From the NCBI RefSeq assembly GCF_900091435.1, contig NZ_FMCS01000004.1:186001-250000 (forward strand): DNA of 64,000 bases, written 5' to 3'. The notes under the pieces were generated by a model. That model had not been told where the DNA came from, did not search any database, and worked only from the letters and a program-made list of their open reading frames with translations. Source of the stretch: Micromonospora chaiyaphumensis (lineage in GTDB: Bacteria > Actinomycetota > Actinomycetes > Mycobacteriales > Micromonosporaceae). Numbering within the stretch: the first letter of the stretch is position 1; each line of letters opens with the position of its first letter. The translations under genes and the position numbers were made by a program. Positions 42,058 to 49,984 of the stretch are shown in pieces.

Positions 42058-42675
42058 TCACGGCTGCCGCACGTCCGCAGGAGCGCCGACCACCAGGTGG
42101 CGTTCGAAGATGTAATAGACCGGGACGACGCCGATGACGGCCAGCGCCGCCGGCGGGCTGACGAAGGCGACGCCGATCGCGAGCAGGTAAAGGATCGACG
42201 CTGTCCCGACGCGCAGCCGCGCCTTCCACCGGGCCTGTTCCGGCACCGGCTGCCGGAGCCGCCCCGGGCCCAGGGTCCATTCGAAGATCCCGGCGAAGCT
42301 GAGCCCCATCCCCAGGAAGGCCACCGCATACAGAATCACCGCGACCCGGGCGTCCTGCCCGCCGAGCGCGAGGTACTCGGACACCGTCGCCGTGTCCACC
42401 GGGATGAGGACGACGAACAGCAGCAGGACGAGGTTGAGGAGGGCCAGGTTCCGGTCGACGACGGCGAGGTGCCCGACGAGGGCGTGATGGTTGACCCAGA
42501 TGAGCCCGATCGTGGCGAAGCTGATCAGGTAGACGAGAAATGCCGGCCAGTGGTTCCCGACCTGATGGAGCAGCGGGCCATGACCCGGACCGGCCACCGT
42601 CAGGTTCAGCGCGAGGAGCGTGATCGCAACCGCGAAGACCGCATCGCTGAACACCTCCAGCCGAGTTCGGCTCAC
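42058..42675 (-). CDS. TMEM175-family (DUF1211) membrane protein, putative potassium channel
   Basis: A 205-residue protein. The N-terminal TRLEVFSDAVFAVAITLLAL carries the RxxxFSDxxxAIxITLL signature of bacterial TMEM175 channels, whose first helix lines a potassium-conducting pore. About six hydrophobic segments follow, including YLISFATIGLIWVNHHALVGHL and YLLAIGVAFVSPPAALAVIGV. Probably a tetramer in the inner membrane. GTG 42675 with TAGAAC 6 nt upstream suggests a leaderless mRNA. Length is normal. Confidence 0.9.
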   Translation of the reverse strand: MSRTRLEVFSDAVFAVAITLLALNLTVAGPGHGPLLHQVGNHWPAFLVYLISFATIGLIWVNHHALVGHLAVVDRNLALLNLVLLLFVVLIPVDTATVSEYLALGGQDARVAVILYAVAFLGMGLSFAGIFEWTLGPGRLRQPVPEQARWKARLRVGTASILYLLAIGVAFVSPPAALAVIGVVPVYYIFERHLVVGAPADVRQP

Positions 42676-42721
42676 CCCACGGTTCTACCGCAAGACCGCC
42701 GCCTGAGCTGGCCGGATCGGT

Positions 42722-43807
<1,086 letters not shown>

Positions 43808-43843
43808 GACGAGCCAGCTTACGCGGTTCGCGGCGGGAACCGG

Positions 43844-44590
43844 TCAGGCGGGCCGGGCGGGCAGCAGCCGGGGCTCGATCCGGGTCTCCCGGACGGTGCC
43901 GTCCTCGGCCCGGACCAGCTCGTACGCGGCCACGCCCTCCCGGTCGGCGACCGCCTCGGCCAGCCGGGTGCCCCGGTAGATCAGCCCGACCCCGTCGTCG
44001 GTGCAGTGGCTGGTCGGCAGCGTGCCGTCACCGACGAGCCGGTGCATGAGCGGCCGGCGCTGATCCTCGCTGTCGTAGTGCACCCCGTTGCCGTACGGGA
44101 GCCAGCCGAGCCCGTCGGTGAAGGGGCGCAGGGTGGGGCCGTAGCTGTCGGTGGCGCCGCCGAGGTGCCAGCAGATCGACCCGGCGGAGACCCCGCCGAG
44201 CACCACGCCGGCCTGCCAGCACTCGTGCAGGATGTCCGGCAGGCCGTGCACCCGCCACACGGCGCAGAGGTTGGCCACGCTGCCGCCGCCGACCCAGATG
44301 ATGTCCTGGGCGAGCAGGTGGGCGCGGATGTCCTCGACGTTGGGCATCGGGTAGAGCGCCAGGTGGGACGGGCGGAACCGGGTGCCGGCGAACGCGCCGT
44401 AGAACACCGTGAACGAGGTGGGCTGGTCACCGACCGCCTGGTTCAGGTAGCAGACCCGGGGCGCGTCGCCGGCCTGCGCCAGCTCGGCCATCAGGTCGAA
44501 CAGCTGGCTGGGCCGGGCGTCCCACGGGCCGCGGTGCCGGCTGAAGAAACCCATGCTGGTGGCGACGATGGTGGGCTCACTGGCGGGCAT
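43844..44590 (-). CDS. peptidase E-like (S51) class I glutamine amidotransferase-fold protein
   Basis: A 248-residue protein of the S51/PepE group (dipeptidase E, cyanophycinase). The nucleophile elbow GGVSAGSICWHLGG, preceded by IIWVGGGSVANLCAVW and followed by GLGWLPYGNGVHYDSEDQRR, matches this family; the Ser lies near residue 137. Dipeptidase E cleaves Asp-X dipeptides; substrate use here is not proven. ATG 44590 follows GGAAGG. It sits 30 bp downstream of the MarR gene and 36 bp upstream of ychF, suggesting one transcript. Confidence 0.86.
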   Translation of the reverse strand: MPASEPTIVATSMGFFSRHRGPWDARPSQLFDLMAELAQAGDAPRVCYLNQAVGDQPTSFTVFYGAFAGTRFRPSHLALYPMPNVEDIRAHLLAQDIIWVGGGSVANLCAVWRVHGLPDILHECWQAGVVLGGVSAGSICWHLGGATDSYGPTLRPFTDGLGWLPYGNGVHYDSEDQRRPLMHRLVGDGTLPTSHCTDDGVGLIYRGTRLAEAVADREGVAAYELVRAEDGTVRETRIEPRLLPARPA

Positions 44591-44620
44591 GGCCGTCCTT
44601 CCGGTCGGTGGCGTCGGAGA

Positions 44621-45133
44621 TCATCCTGCCGGATCCGGCGGCTCCGCCTCCGCCGCCGCCAGCAGGGCGCGCAGCAGATCGGCCAGCCGGGCCCGGTCGG
44701 CGGGGGGCAGCGCGTCGAGGATCCGCCGCTGCACCTCCAGCCCGGCCTCGGCCGACTCCTCGGCGACGCGGCGGCCGGCGTCGGTGAGGCTGATCCGAAG
44801 CGCCCGCCGGTCGGCCGGGTCGGGCGAGCGGCGGACCAGCCCGGCCCGCTCCAGCCGGTCGAGCCGGCCGGTCATCCCACCGGACGTGAGCATGAGCGAG
44901 GCCGCGAGCGCCTTCGGCGCCAGCGTGTACGGCGCGCCGGACCGGCGCAGCGCGGCGAGCACGTCGAACTCGCCCCGGCCGATGCCCCAGCCGGCGTACA
45001 CCTTCTCCTGGCGGTCGCCGACCAGCCGGGCCAGCCGGTAGATGCGACCGAAGACGGCCATGGGCTCGGGCCGCATGCCGGCCCGCTCCCGGCGCCACTG
45101 CTCGACGATCAGGTCCACGTCGTCGGTTGCCAC
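44621..45133 (-). CDS. MarR-family transcriptional regulator
   Basis: A repressor-type winged-helix protein of about 170 residues. It has an N-terminal dimer helix, IGRGEFDVLAALRRSGAPYTLAPKALAASLMLTSGG (recognition region), the wing RLERAGLVRRSPDPADRRALRISLTDAG, and a C-terminal dimer helix. GTG 45133 is preferred since CACAAT lies 8 nt upstream; GTG 45172 is the alternative. It is divergent from an EamA exporter, with two overlapping palindromes (45185-45209) in the spacer. Likely represses the exporter gene and itself until a ligand binds. Confidence 0.9.
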   Translation of the reverse strand: MATDDVDLIVEQWRRERAGMRPEPMAVFGRIYRLARLVGDRQEKVYAGWGIGRGEFDVLAALRRSGAPYTLAPKALAASLMLTSGGMTGRLDRLERAGLVRRSPDPADRRALRISLTDAGRRVAEESAEAGLEVQRRILDALPPADRARLADLLRALLAAAEAEPPDPAG

Positions 45134-45184
45134 GGCTGTCGATTGTGCCCCACCTCGCACACTCCCTTTCACTCGGCACTGATT

Positions 45185-45209
45185 AGCTTAGTGCTAAGCT
45201 ACTTAGCAC
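45185..45209. promoter_or_regulatory. MarR operator candidate: two overlapping inverted repeats
   Basis: AGCTTAG-TG-CTAAGCT (45185-45200) overlaps GTGCTAAG-CTA-CTTAGCAC (45191-45209). Both are perfect. They lie between the MarR gene and the exporter and are unusually A/T-rich for this genome. The overlap would allow two dimers on opposite faces or alternative binding. Confidence 0.72.
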
Positions 45210-45227
45210 CGAGGAAAGTAGGTCGAC

Positions 45228-46346
45228 ATGGCCCGCCGCTGGACGGACATCGCGCTCACCGCCCTCGCCCCGGCCACCTGGGGCACCACCTACCTGGTCA
45301 CCGCCGAGCTGCTGCCCGCCGGCCGGCCGCTCTGGTCCGGCGCGATCCGCGCCCTGCCGGCCGGCCTGCTGCTGCTCGCGCTGACCCGGCGGCGGCCGCA
45401 CGGCGTCTGGTGGGGGCGGGCCGCACTGCTCGGCGCGCTCAACATCGGGGCGTTCTTCCCGCTGCTCTTCGTGGCCGCCTACCGGCTGCCCGGCGGCACC
45501 GCAGCGGTCCTCGGGGCCGCCCAGCCACTGCTGGTCGCCGCGCTCACCGTCGCGCTGCTCCGGGACCGGCCCGGCCGGCCGGCACTGCTCGCCGCGCTCG
45601 CCGCCCCGGCCGGGGTCGCCCTCGTCGTGCTGCGGCCCGGCGCCGGCCTCGACCCACTGGGCGTCGCCGCCGGCCTGGCCGGCACGGCCGCGATGGCCGC
45701 CGGCCTGGTGCTCACCCGCCGCTGGGGCCGGCCGGCCGGGGTGGGCACCCTCGCCGCGACCAGCTGGCAGCTCGTCGCGGGCGGCCTGCTGATCGTGCCG
45801 GTCGCCGCCGCCGTCGAGGGCGCGCCGCCCGCGCCGGACGGGCCGGCCCTGCTCGGGTACGCGTGGCTCGGGCTGGCCGGCACCGCGCTGGCGTACGCGC
45901 TCTGGTTCCGGGGCGCGGCCCGGCTGCCGGTGACGCGCGTGTCGGTGCTCGGGGCGCTCAGCCCGCTGACCGCCGCGACGCTCGGCTGGCTGGTGCTGGG
46001 GCAGGCGCTCAGCCCGACCCAGCTCGCCGGTTTCGCGGTGGCGGTCGGCGCCATGGTGCTCGGCCAGCTTCCCGCCCGCACCGCGCCGGATGAGCGGGGC
46101 GGTCAGCCGGCGCGCAGCCGGCGCCAGGCGCCCGCCGGGACGTCGGTGGCCATGCTCTCGGGCAGCGCCCCGGACGGCAGCTCCGCCGCGGCCGCGAGCG
46201 GCAGGGTGAAGCGGTGCGCCGCGGACGGCGCGGCCGCGTGCGACTGGTCGAGCAGCCAGCGCACCTCGTCGACCGTCCAGCCCAGCCCGGCCCGGCCGGC
46301 CAGCTCCCGGACCAGCCGCAGGCCGACTCGGGTGTCGTCGTCGTAG
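45228..46346 (+). CDS. EamA/DMT-family transporter with an unusually long C-terminal tail
   Basis: A drug/metabolite exporter. Residues 1-285 hold about ten helices in two EamA halves (APATWGTTYLVTAELLPAG; LNIGAFFPLLFVAAYRLPGG; LGLAGTALAYALWFRGAARL; LSPLTAATLGWLVLGQAL). The natural end would be near GAMVLGQLPARTAP. Here the frame runs on for about 85 Ser/Ala/Arg-rich residues, entirely antisense to the convergent gene at 46103-46567. ATG 45228 follows GAGGAAAG. Divergent from the MarR gene, which probably controls it. Confidence 0.85.
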   Translation: MARRWTDIALTALAPATWGTTYLVTAELLPAGRPLWSGAIRALPAGLLLLALTRRRPHGVWWGRAALLGALNIGAFFPLLFVAAYRLPGGTAAVLGAAQPLLVAALTVALLRDRPGRPALLAALAAPAGVALVVLRPGAGLDPLGVAAGLAGTAAMAAGLVLTRRWGRPAGVGTLAATSWQLVAGGLLIVPVAAAVEGAPPAPDGPALLGYAWLGLAGTALAYALWFRGAARLPVTRVSVLGALSPLTAATLGWLVLGQALSPTQLAGFAVAVGAMVLGQLPARTAPDERGGQPARSRRQAPAGTSVAMLSGSAPDGSSAAAASGRVKRCAADGAAACDWSSSQRTSSTVQPSPARPASSRTSRRPTRVSSS

Positions 46347-46567
46347 AAGCGCATGCACCAGTGGTGCGCCCACATGCCGAGCGCGCGCAACCCGGCCGCG
46401 TCGAGCGAGCCGACCAGCCGGCCACAGGCGGTGTCGGCGAAGGGCCGCCCCGGGTCGTCGGCCCGGTCCCGCTCGATCGCGCCGTAGGCGGCCGGCGCCA
46501 CCACCCGCATCCGGTCGTAGAAGGTCTGCACCACCGCAGCGTCCAGCCGTGCCCGCCCCGACCGCAT
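46103..46567 (-). CDS. hypothetical helical protein, antisense to the EamA tail
   Basis: A 154-residue protein, mostly helical (VVQTFYDRMRVVAPAAYGAI; AAGLRALGMWAHHWCMRFYDD; LVRELAGRAGLGWTVDEVRW) with FTLPLAAAAELPSGALPES near the end. Codon use fits real coding better than the opposite strand. A 10-codon reading frame (ATG 46599, AAAAGG upstream) ends in TGATG, the ATG being this gene's start at 46567, so translation may be coupled. The 3' half overlaps the EamA gene by 244 bp. No family recognised. Confidence 0.7.
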   Translation of the reverse strand: MRSGRARLDAAVVQTFYDRMRVVAPAAYGAIERDRADDPGRPFADTACGRLVGSLDAAGLRALGMWAHHWCMRFYDDDTRVGLRLVRELAGRAGLGWTVDEVRWLLDQSHAAAPSAAHRFTLPLAAAAELPSGALPESMATDVPAGAWRRLRAG

Positions 46568-46741
46568 CAGCGGACACCCCGCCCGGCCACGCTCGCCATG
46601 CCCCGCACCTTTTCTTGAGTTGGTGGCGCGACGGTACCGGCCACTACCGACACTTTCCCCGGCGAAATCCGTTGCCACGCCAGGGATAGCTGGCCTGAGC
46701 TGGTGCGTCTGTACTGGTGACGACAACGAGCGGGAGGGTGG

Positions 46742-47251
46742 GTGGACGAGGACGACCGGGCCCGGCTGGCCGAGTTCGTGACCAGCCGCACGCCGGCGCT
46801 GATGCGGGTGGCGTACCTGCTCACCGGCGACCGGCACGCGGCCGAGGACCTGTTCCAGTCGGCGCTGGCGAAGACCATCCCGAGGTGGCGGGCGCTGCGG
46901 CACACCGACCCGGAGGGCTACCTGCGCACGGTCATGTACCGGGAGCAGGTCAGCTGGTGGCGGCGGCTGGGGCGACGCCGGGAGACGGCGCTCACCGCGG
47001 CCGACGAGGCGGTCCAGCCGGACACCAGCGGCGGCACCGACGTACGCCTGGCGATGCGGGCGGCGCTGCGGCTGCTGCCGCCGGCCCAGCGCACGGTGCT
47101 GGTCCTGCGCTACTACGAGGACCTCACCGAGACCCAGGTCGCCGAGGCGCTGGGCTGCACGGTCGGCACGGTGCGCAGCCGGACCCACCGGGCGGTGGCC
47201 CGGCTGCGCCAGCTCATGCCGGACGTCGAACTCCTGGAGGTACGGCGGTGA
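46742..47251 (+). CDS. SigE-family RNA polymerase sigma factor (ECF type)
   Basis: A 169-residue extracytoplasmic-function sigma factor of the actinobacterial SigE family. Region 2 has TSRTPALMRVAYLLTGDRHAAEDLFQSALAK; region 4 has LPPAQRTVLVLRYYEDLTETQVAEALGCTVGTVRSRTHRAVARLRQL, a clear helix-turn-helix. GTG 46742 follows GGGAGGG. The stop overlaps the next gene as GTGA. The downstream membrane protein may regulate it. Target promoters are unknown. Confidence 0.93.
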   Translation: MDEDDRARLAEFVTSRTPALMRVAYLLTGDRHAAEDLFQSALAKTIPRWRALRHTDPEGYLRTVMYREQVSWWRRLGRRRETALTAADEAVQPDTSGGTDVRLAMRAALRLLPPAQRTVLVLRYYEDLTETQVAEALGCTVGTVRSRTHRAVARLRQLMPDVELLEVRR

Positions 47252-47727
47252 CCACGCCCTTCGAGGACCTCATCCGCGCCACCCTCTCCGACCTGGCCGA
47301 GGAGGCACCCAGAGTGCAGGACCAGTTGACCCCGGCGGAACGCCGGTTCCGGAACCGCCGGCGGACCACGGTGACGCTCGGCGCGGCGGGCGTGGTGGCC
47401 GCCGTGCTGATCGGCGCACCGATCGCGGTGGCGGCCGGCGGCGGGGGCGCCCCCCGCCCGGCGGCACCGCCGACCCCCGCGGCCGTCACCCCGTCCCCCG
47501 CCGGGCCCACGGCGGTGCCGTCGCCCAGCGGGCCGCCCACCGCCGCGCCGAGCCCGTCCGGCGACGCGACGGCGACGGCCGTGCCCAGCCCCTCGCGGCC
47601 GGGCCCGCCGGGCCGCCCCATGCCGGGTCCGAGCCGGCCGGGCGAGCCCACCGCGGTCCCCTCCCCCTCCGACCCCGGGGGCGGCCCCGGCCCCCTGCCC
47701 ACCCCGTCCCCCAGCCCACGCCGCTGA
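47248..47727 (+). CDS. single-pass membrane protein coupled to the sigma factor (possible anti-sigma-like partner)
   Basis: A 159-residue protein. Residues 1-45 are cytoplasmic and charged (DLIRATLSDLAEEAPRVQDQLTPAERR). A membrane helix follows (TVTLGAAGVVAAVLIGAPIAVAA), then a 90-residue Pro/Ser/Gly tail with repeated PSPSGP and AVPSPS units. No zinc anti-sigma motif (HxxxCxxC) is present. GTG 47248 overlaps the sigma gene stop (GTGA). Position and topology resemble small partners of SigE-family factors; regulation is inferred only. Confidence 0.75.
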   Translation: MTTPFEDLIRATLSDLAEEAPRVQDQLTPAERRFRNRRRTTVTLGAAGVVAAVLIGAPIAVAAGGGGAPRPAAPPTPAAVTPSPAGPTAVPSPSGPPTAAPSPSGDATATAVPSPSRPGPPGRPMPGPSRPGEPTAVPSPSDPGGGPGPLPTPSPSPRR

Positions 47728-47734
47728 CCCCGAC

Positions 47735-47764
47735 GACCCGGCCGGCACCGCGCCCGGCCGGGTC
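47735..47764. terminator. 11-bp hairpin terminator after the sigma-factor operon
   Basis: GACCCGGCCGG and CCGGCCGGGTC pair perfectly around an 8-nt loop, 7 bp after the stop. Confidence 0.75.
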
Positions 47765-47776
47765 GACCGCGACGAC

Positions 47777-47825
47777 TGGAACGCCATGGAGGAGTCCCGG
47801 CCCCGGTGACCTCCATGGCGTTCCA
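47777..47825. repeat. perfect 16-bp inverted repeat with 17-nt spacer
   Basis: TGGAACGCCATGGAGG is followed 17 nt later by its exact reverse complement. It lies between a terminator and the Ada/AlkA gene, about 125 bp from that start. The stem is longer than needed for a terminator, and there is no nearby stop codon; it may be a dispersed repeat or an operator. Confidence 0.75.
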
Positions 47826-47950
47826 CCCACCGGCGGAGCGGGGGCGGAAGCGCGGCGGGTGGCCGGTTCGGAGCCGCCTGAGGGCGTCGCGCACGGCCGC
47901 GTCCGAATCCCGCCAGCCGACGGCCGGACCTGCGAGGCAGGATCGGTGTC

Positions 47951-49438
47951 ATGGAACTCGACTTCGAGCGGTGCTACCGGGCCGTCGACAGCCGCGACCA
48001 GCGGTTCGACGGCTGGTTCTACACCGGCGTGACGTCGACCGGGATCTACTGCCGGCCGTCCTGCCCGGCGACCACGCCGAAGCGGCAGAACGTCCGGTTC
48101 TTCCCGTCGGCCGCCGCCGCGCAGGGCGCCGGCCTGCGGGCCTGCCGCCGCTGCCGCCCCGACGCCGCCCCCGGCTCGCCCCAGTGGGACGTCCGGGCCG
48201 ACGTGGTCGGACGCGCCATGCGGCTGATCGCCGACGGGGTGGTCGACCGGGACGGCGTGCCGGGGCTGGCGGCGCGGCTCGGCTACACGGAGCGGCACCT
48301 GCACCGGATGCTCCGGGCCGAACTGGGCGCGGGGCCGCTGGCACTGGCCCGGGCGCAGCGGGCGCAGACCGCCCGGATCCTCATCGAGACCACCGGGCTC
48401 GGCCTGGCGGAGGTGGCGTTCGCCGCCGGGTTCGGCAGCGTCCGGCAGTTCAACGACACCGTCCGGGAGGTGTACGGGGCCACCCCGTCCGAGCTGCGGG
48501 TCAGCCGGGGCGGCCGGCGGGTGGCGGGCGGGGCGGGCACGATCACGCTCCGGCTGGCGTACCGGCCGCCGTTGCACGCCAAGGCGCTGCTGGACTTCCT
48601 CGCGCTGCGCGCGCTGCCGGGCGTCGAGGAGGTGCGCGACGGGGCGTACCACCGGGGGTTGCGGTTGCCGCACGGCCCCGGCACCGTGTCGCTGACCCCG
48701 GCCGACGGGCACGTGGCCGCCACCCTGCGGCTGGCCGACATGCGCGACCTGGCCCCGGCGGTGGCCCGCTGCCGCCGCCTGCTCGACCTGGACGCCGACC
48801 CGACCGCGGTCGACGCCACCCTGGCGGCGGACCCCGTCCTGGCCCCCGCGGTGGCCGCCGAACCCGGCGTCCGCCTCCCGCACGCCGTGGACGGCTTCGA
48901 GATGGCCGTCCGCGCGATAACCACCCAGCAGATCTCCCTCCGATCGGCGCGAACCACCCTGACCCACCTCCTGGCGGCCACCGCTCACCCCGCTGATCAT
49001 GAGGTTGACGGCGAAGTCGATCTCCAGAACAGCGGCCAACCTCATGATCGACCGCTGGGGTTGCGGGCCTTTCCGAGCGCGGAGGAGGTGCTCTCGGTGG
49101 ACGACCGCGCCTTTCGGATGCCGGGGGCGCGGCGGGAGACGATCCGGGCCGTGGCCCGGGCCGTCGCCGACGGGGAGCTGGACCTGGCACCGGGTGGGGA
49201 CCGGGAGGAGGCGGTGCGGCGGCTGACCGCGCTGCCCGGGGTCGGGCCGTGGACCGCGGGCTACGTGGCCATGCGCGCGCTCGGCGACCCCGACGTCCTC
49301 CTCCCCACCGACCTGGGCGTACGCCGGGGCGCCGCCGCCCTCGGCCTGCCCGACGACCCGAAGATCCTGAACTCGTACGCGGACCGCTGGCGCCCCTGGC
49401 GGTCGTACGCAGTGATCCGACTCTGGAGAGCGGCATGA
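47951..49438 (+). CDS. Ada-AlkA fusion: alkylation-response regulator and 3-methyladenine DNA glycosylase
   Basis: A 495-residue multi-domain protein. An Ada N-terminal zinc domain (YCRPSCPATTPKRQNV, then RACRRCRPD) accepts methyl groups from phosphotriesters. An AraC-type helix-turn-helix follows (LGYTERHLHRMLRAEL; VAFAAGFGSVRQFNDTVREVYG). Next are an AlkA N-domain and a HhH-GPD glycosylase (LPGVGPWTAGYVAMRAL, catalytic Asp in PTDLGVRRG). Residues 349-367 are encoded by an inserted 55-bp palindromic repeat. ATG 47951. The stop overlaps ogt (ATGA). It excises alkylated bases and probably activates its own operon. Confidence 0.94.
   Translation: MELDFERCYRAVDSRDQRFDGWFYTGVTSTGIYCRPSCPATTPKRQNVRFFPSAAAAQGAGLRACRRCRPDAAPGSPQWDVRADVVGRAMRLIADGVVDRDGVPGLAARLGYTERHLHRMLRAELGAGPLALARAQRAQTARILIETTGLGLAEVAFAAGFGSVRQFNDTVREVYGATPSELRVSRGGRRVAGGAGTITLRLAYRPPLHAKALLDFLALRALPGVEEVRDGAYHRGLRLPHGPGTVSLTPADGHVAATLRLADMRDLAPAVARCRRLLDLDADPTAVDATLAADPVLAPAVAAEPGVRLPHAVDGFEMAVRAITTQQISLRSARTTLTHLLAATAHPADHEVDGEVDLQNSGQPHDRPLGLRAFPSAEEVLSVDDRAFRMPGARRETIRAVARAVADGELDLAPGGDREEAVRRLTALPGVGPWTAGYVAMRALGDPDVLLPTDLGVRRGAAALGLPDDPKILNSYADRWRPWRSYAVIRLWRAA
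48995..49049. repeat. 55-bp palindromic repeat, copy 2, inside the Ada/AlkA gene
   Basis: The reverse complement matches copy 1 (1541-1595) except for the centre and one arm base. Starting at codon 349, it is read as DHEVDGEVDLQNSGQPHDR without breaking the frame. It lies between TTLTHLLAAT and LGLRAFPSAEE, in the glycosylase part. Confidence 0.92.
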
Positions 49439-49947
49439 CCACACTGGACAGCACCGTCATCGACACCCCCGCCGGCCCGCTGAGCGTGCTCGCCGGACCC
49501 GCCGGGGCGGTACGCGCGGCCGGCTTCACGGCCGACCCGGCGGCCCTCGTACCCCTGGTCCACCCCGGACTGCGCGGCGCGCTGCGCGAGCGGGCCGACC
49601 TCGGCCCGGTCACCGCCGCCGTCCGCGCCTACCTGGGCGGGGACCTGGCCGCCATCGACACGGTCCCGGTCGAGCAGCGGACCGACGGCGCCTTCCTGGC
49701 CCACGCCTGGCAGGTGCTGCGGGACGTCAAGCCGGGCGATCCGGTGACGTACACCGGTTTCGCCGCGCTGGCCGGGCGGCCGCCGGCGGTCCGCGCCGCC
49801 GCGGCGGCCTGTGCCCGCAACGCCGCGGCGCTCTTCGTGCCCTGCCACCGGGTGCTGCGCACCGACGGCACGCTCGGCGGCTACCGCTGGGGGCTGGACG
49901 TGAAGAAGTGGCTTCTCGGGCATGAGGGACGGGTGACCGCTAGCTGA
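49435..49947 (+). CDS. ogt: methylated-DNA--protein-cysteine S-methyltransferase
   Basis: A 170-residue suicide repair protein that removes O6-methyl groups from guanine. The acceptor Cys137 lies in LFVPCHRVLRTDG. VTYTGFAALAGRPPAVRAAAAACARN forms the DNA-binding helix-turn-helix with the arginine finger. The C-terminus GGYRWGLDVKKWLLGHE is typical. ATG 49435 overlaps the glycosylase gene stop (ATGA), so both are made from one alkylation-response message. Confidence 0.95.
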   Translation: MTTLDSTVIDTPAGPLSVLAGPAGAVRAAGFTADPAALVPLVHPGLRGALRERADLGPVTAAVRAYLGGDLAAIDTVPVEQRTDGAFLAHAWQVLRDVKPGDPVTYTGFAALAGRPPAVRAAAAACARNAAALFVPCHRVLRTDGTLGGYRWGLDVKKWLLGHEGRVTAS

Positions 49948-49972
49948 CAGCGGTGCTGTCGCCCCCTGCCGC

Positions 49973-49978
49973 TACCGT
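49973..49978 (+). promoter_or_regulatory. -10 box of the ABC exporter genes (leaderless)
   Basis: TACCGT ends 6 nt before GTG 49985; no ribosome-binding site. A separate promoter here would detach the exporter pair from ogt. Confidence 0.45.
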
Positions 49979-49984
49979 CGGGTA

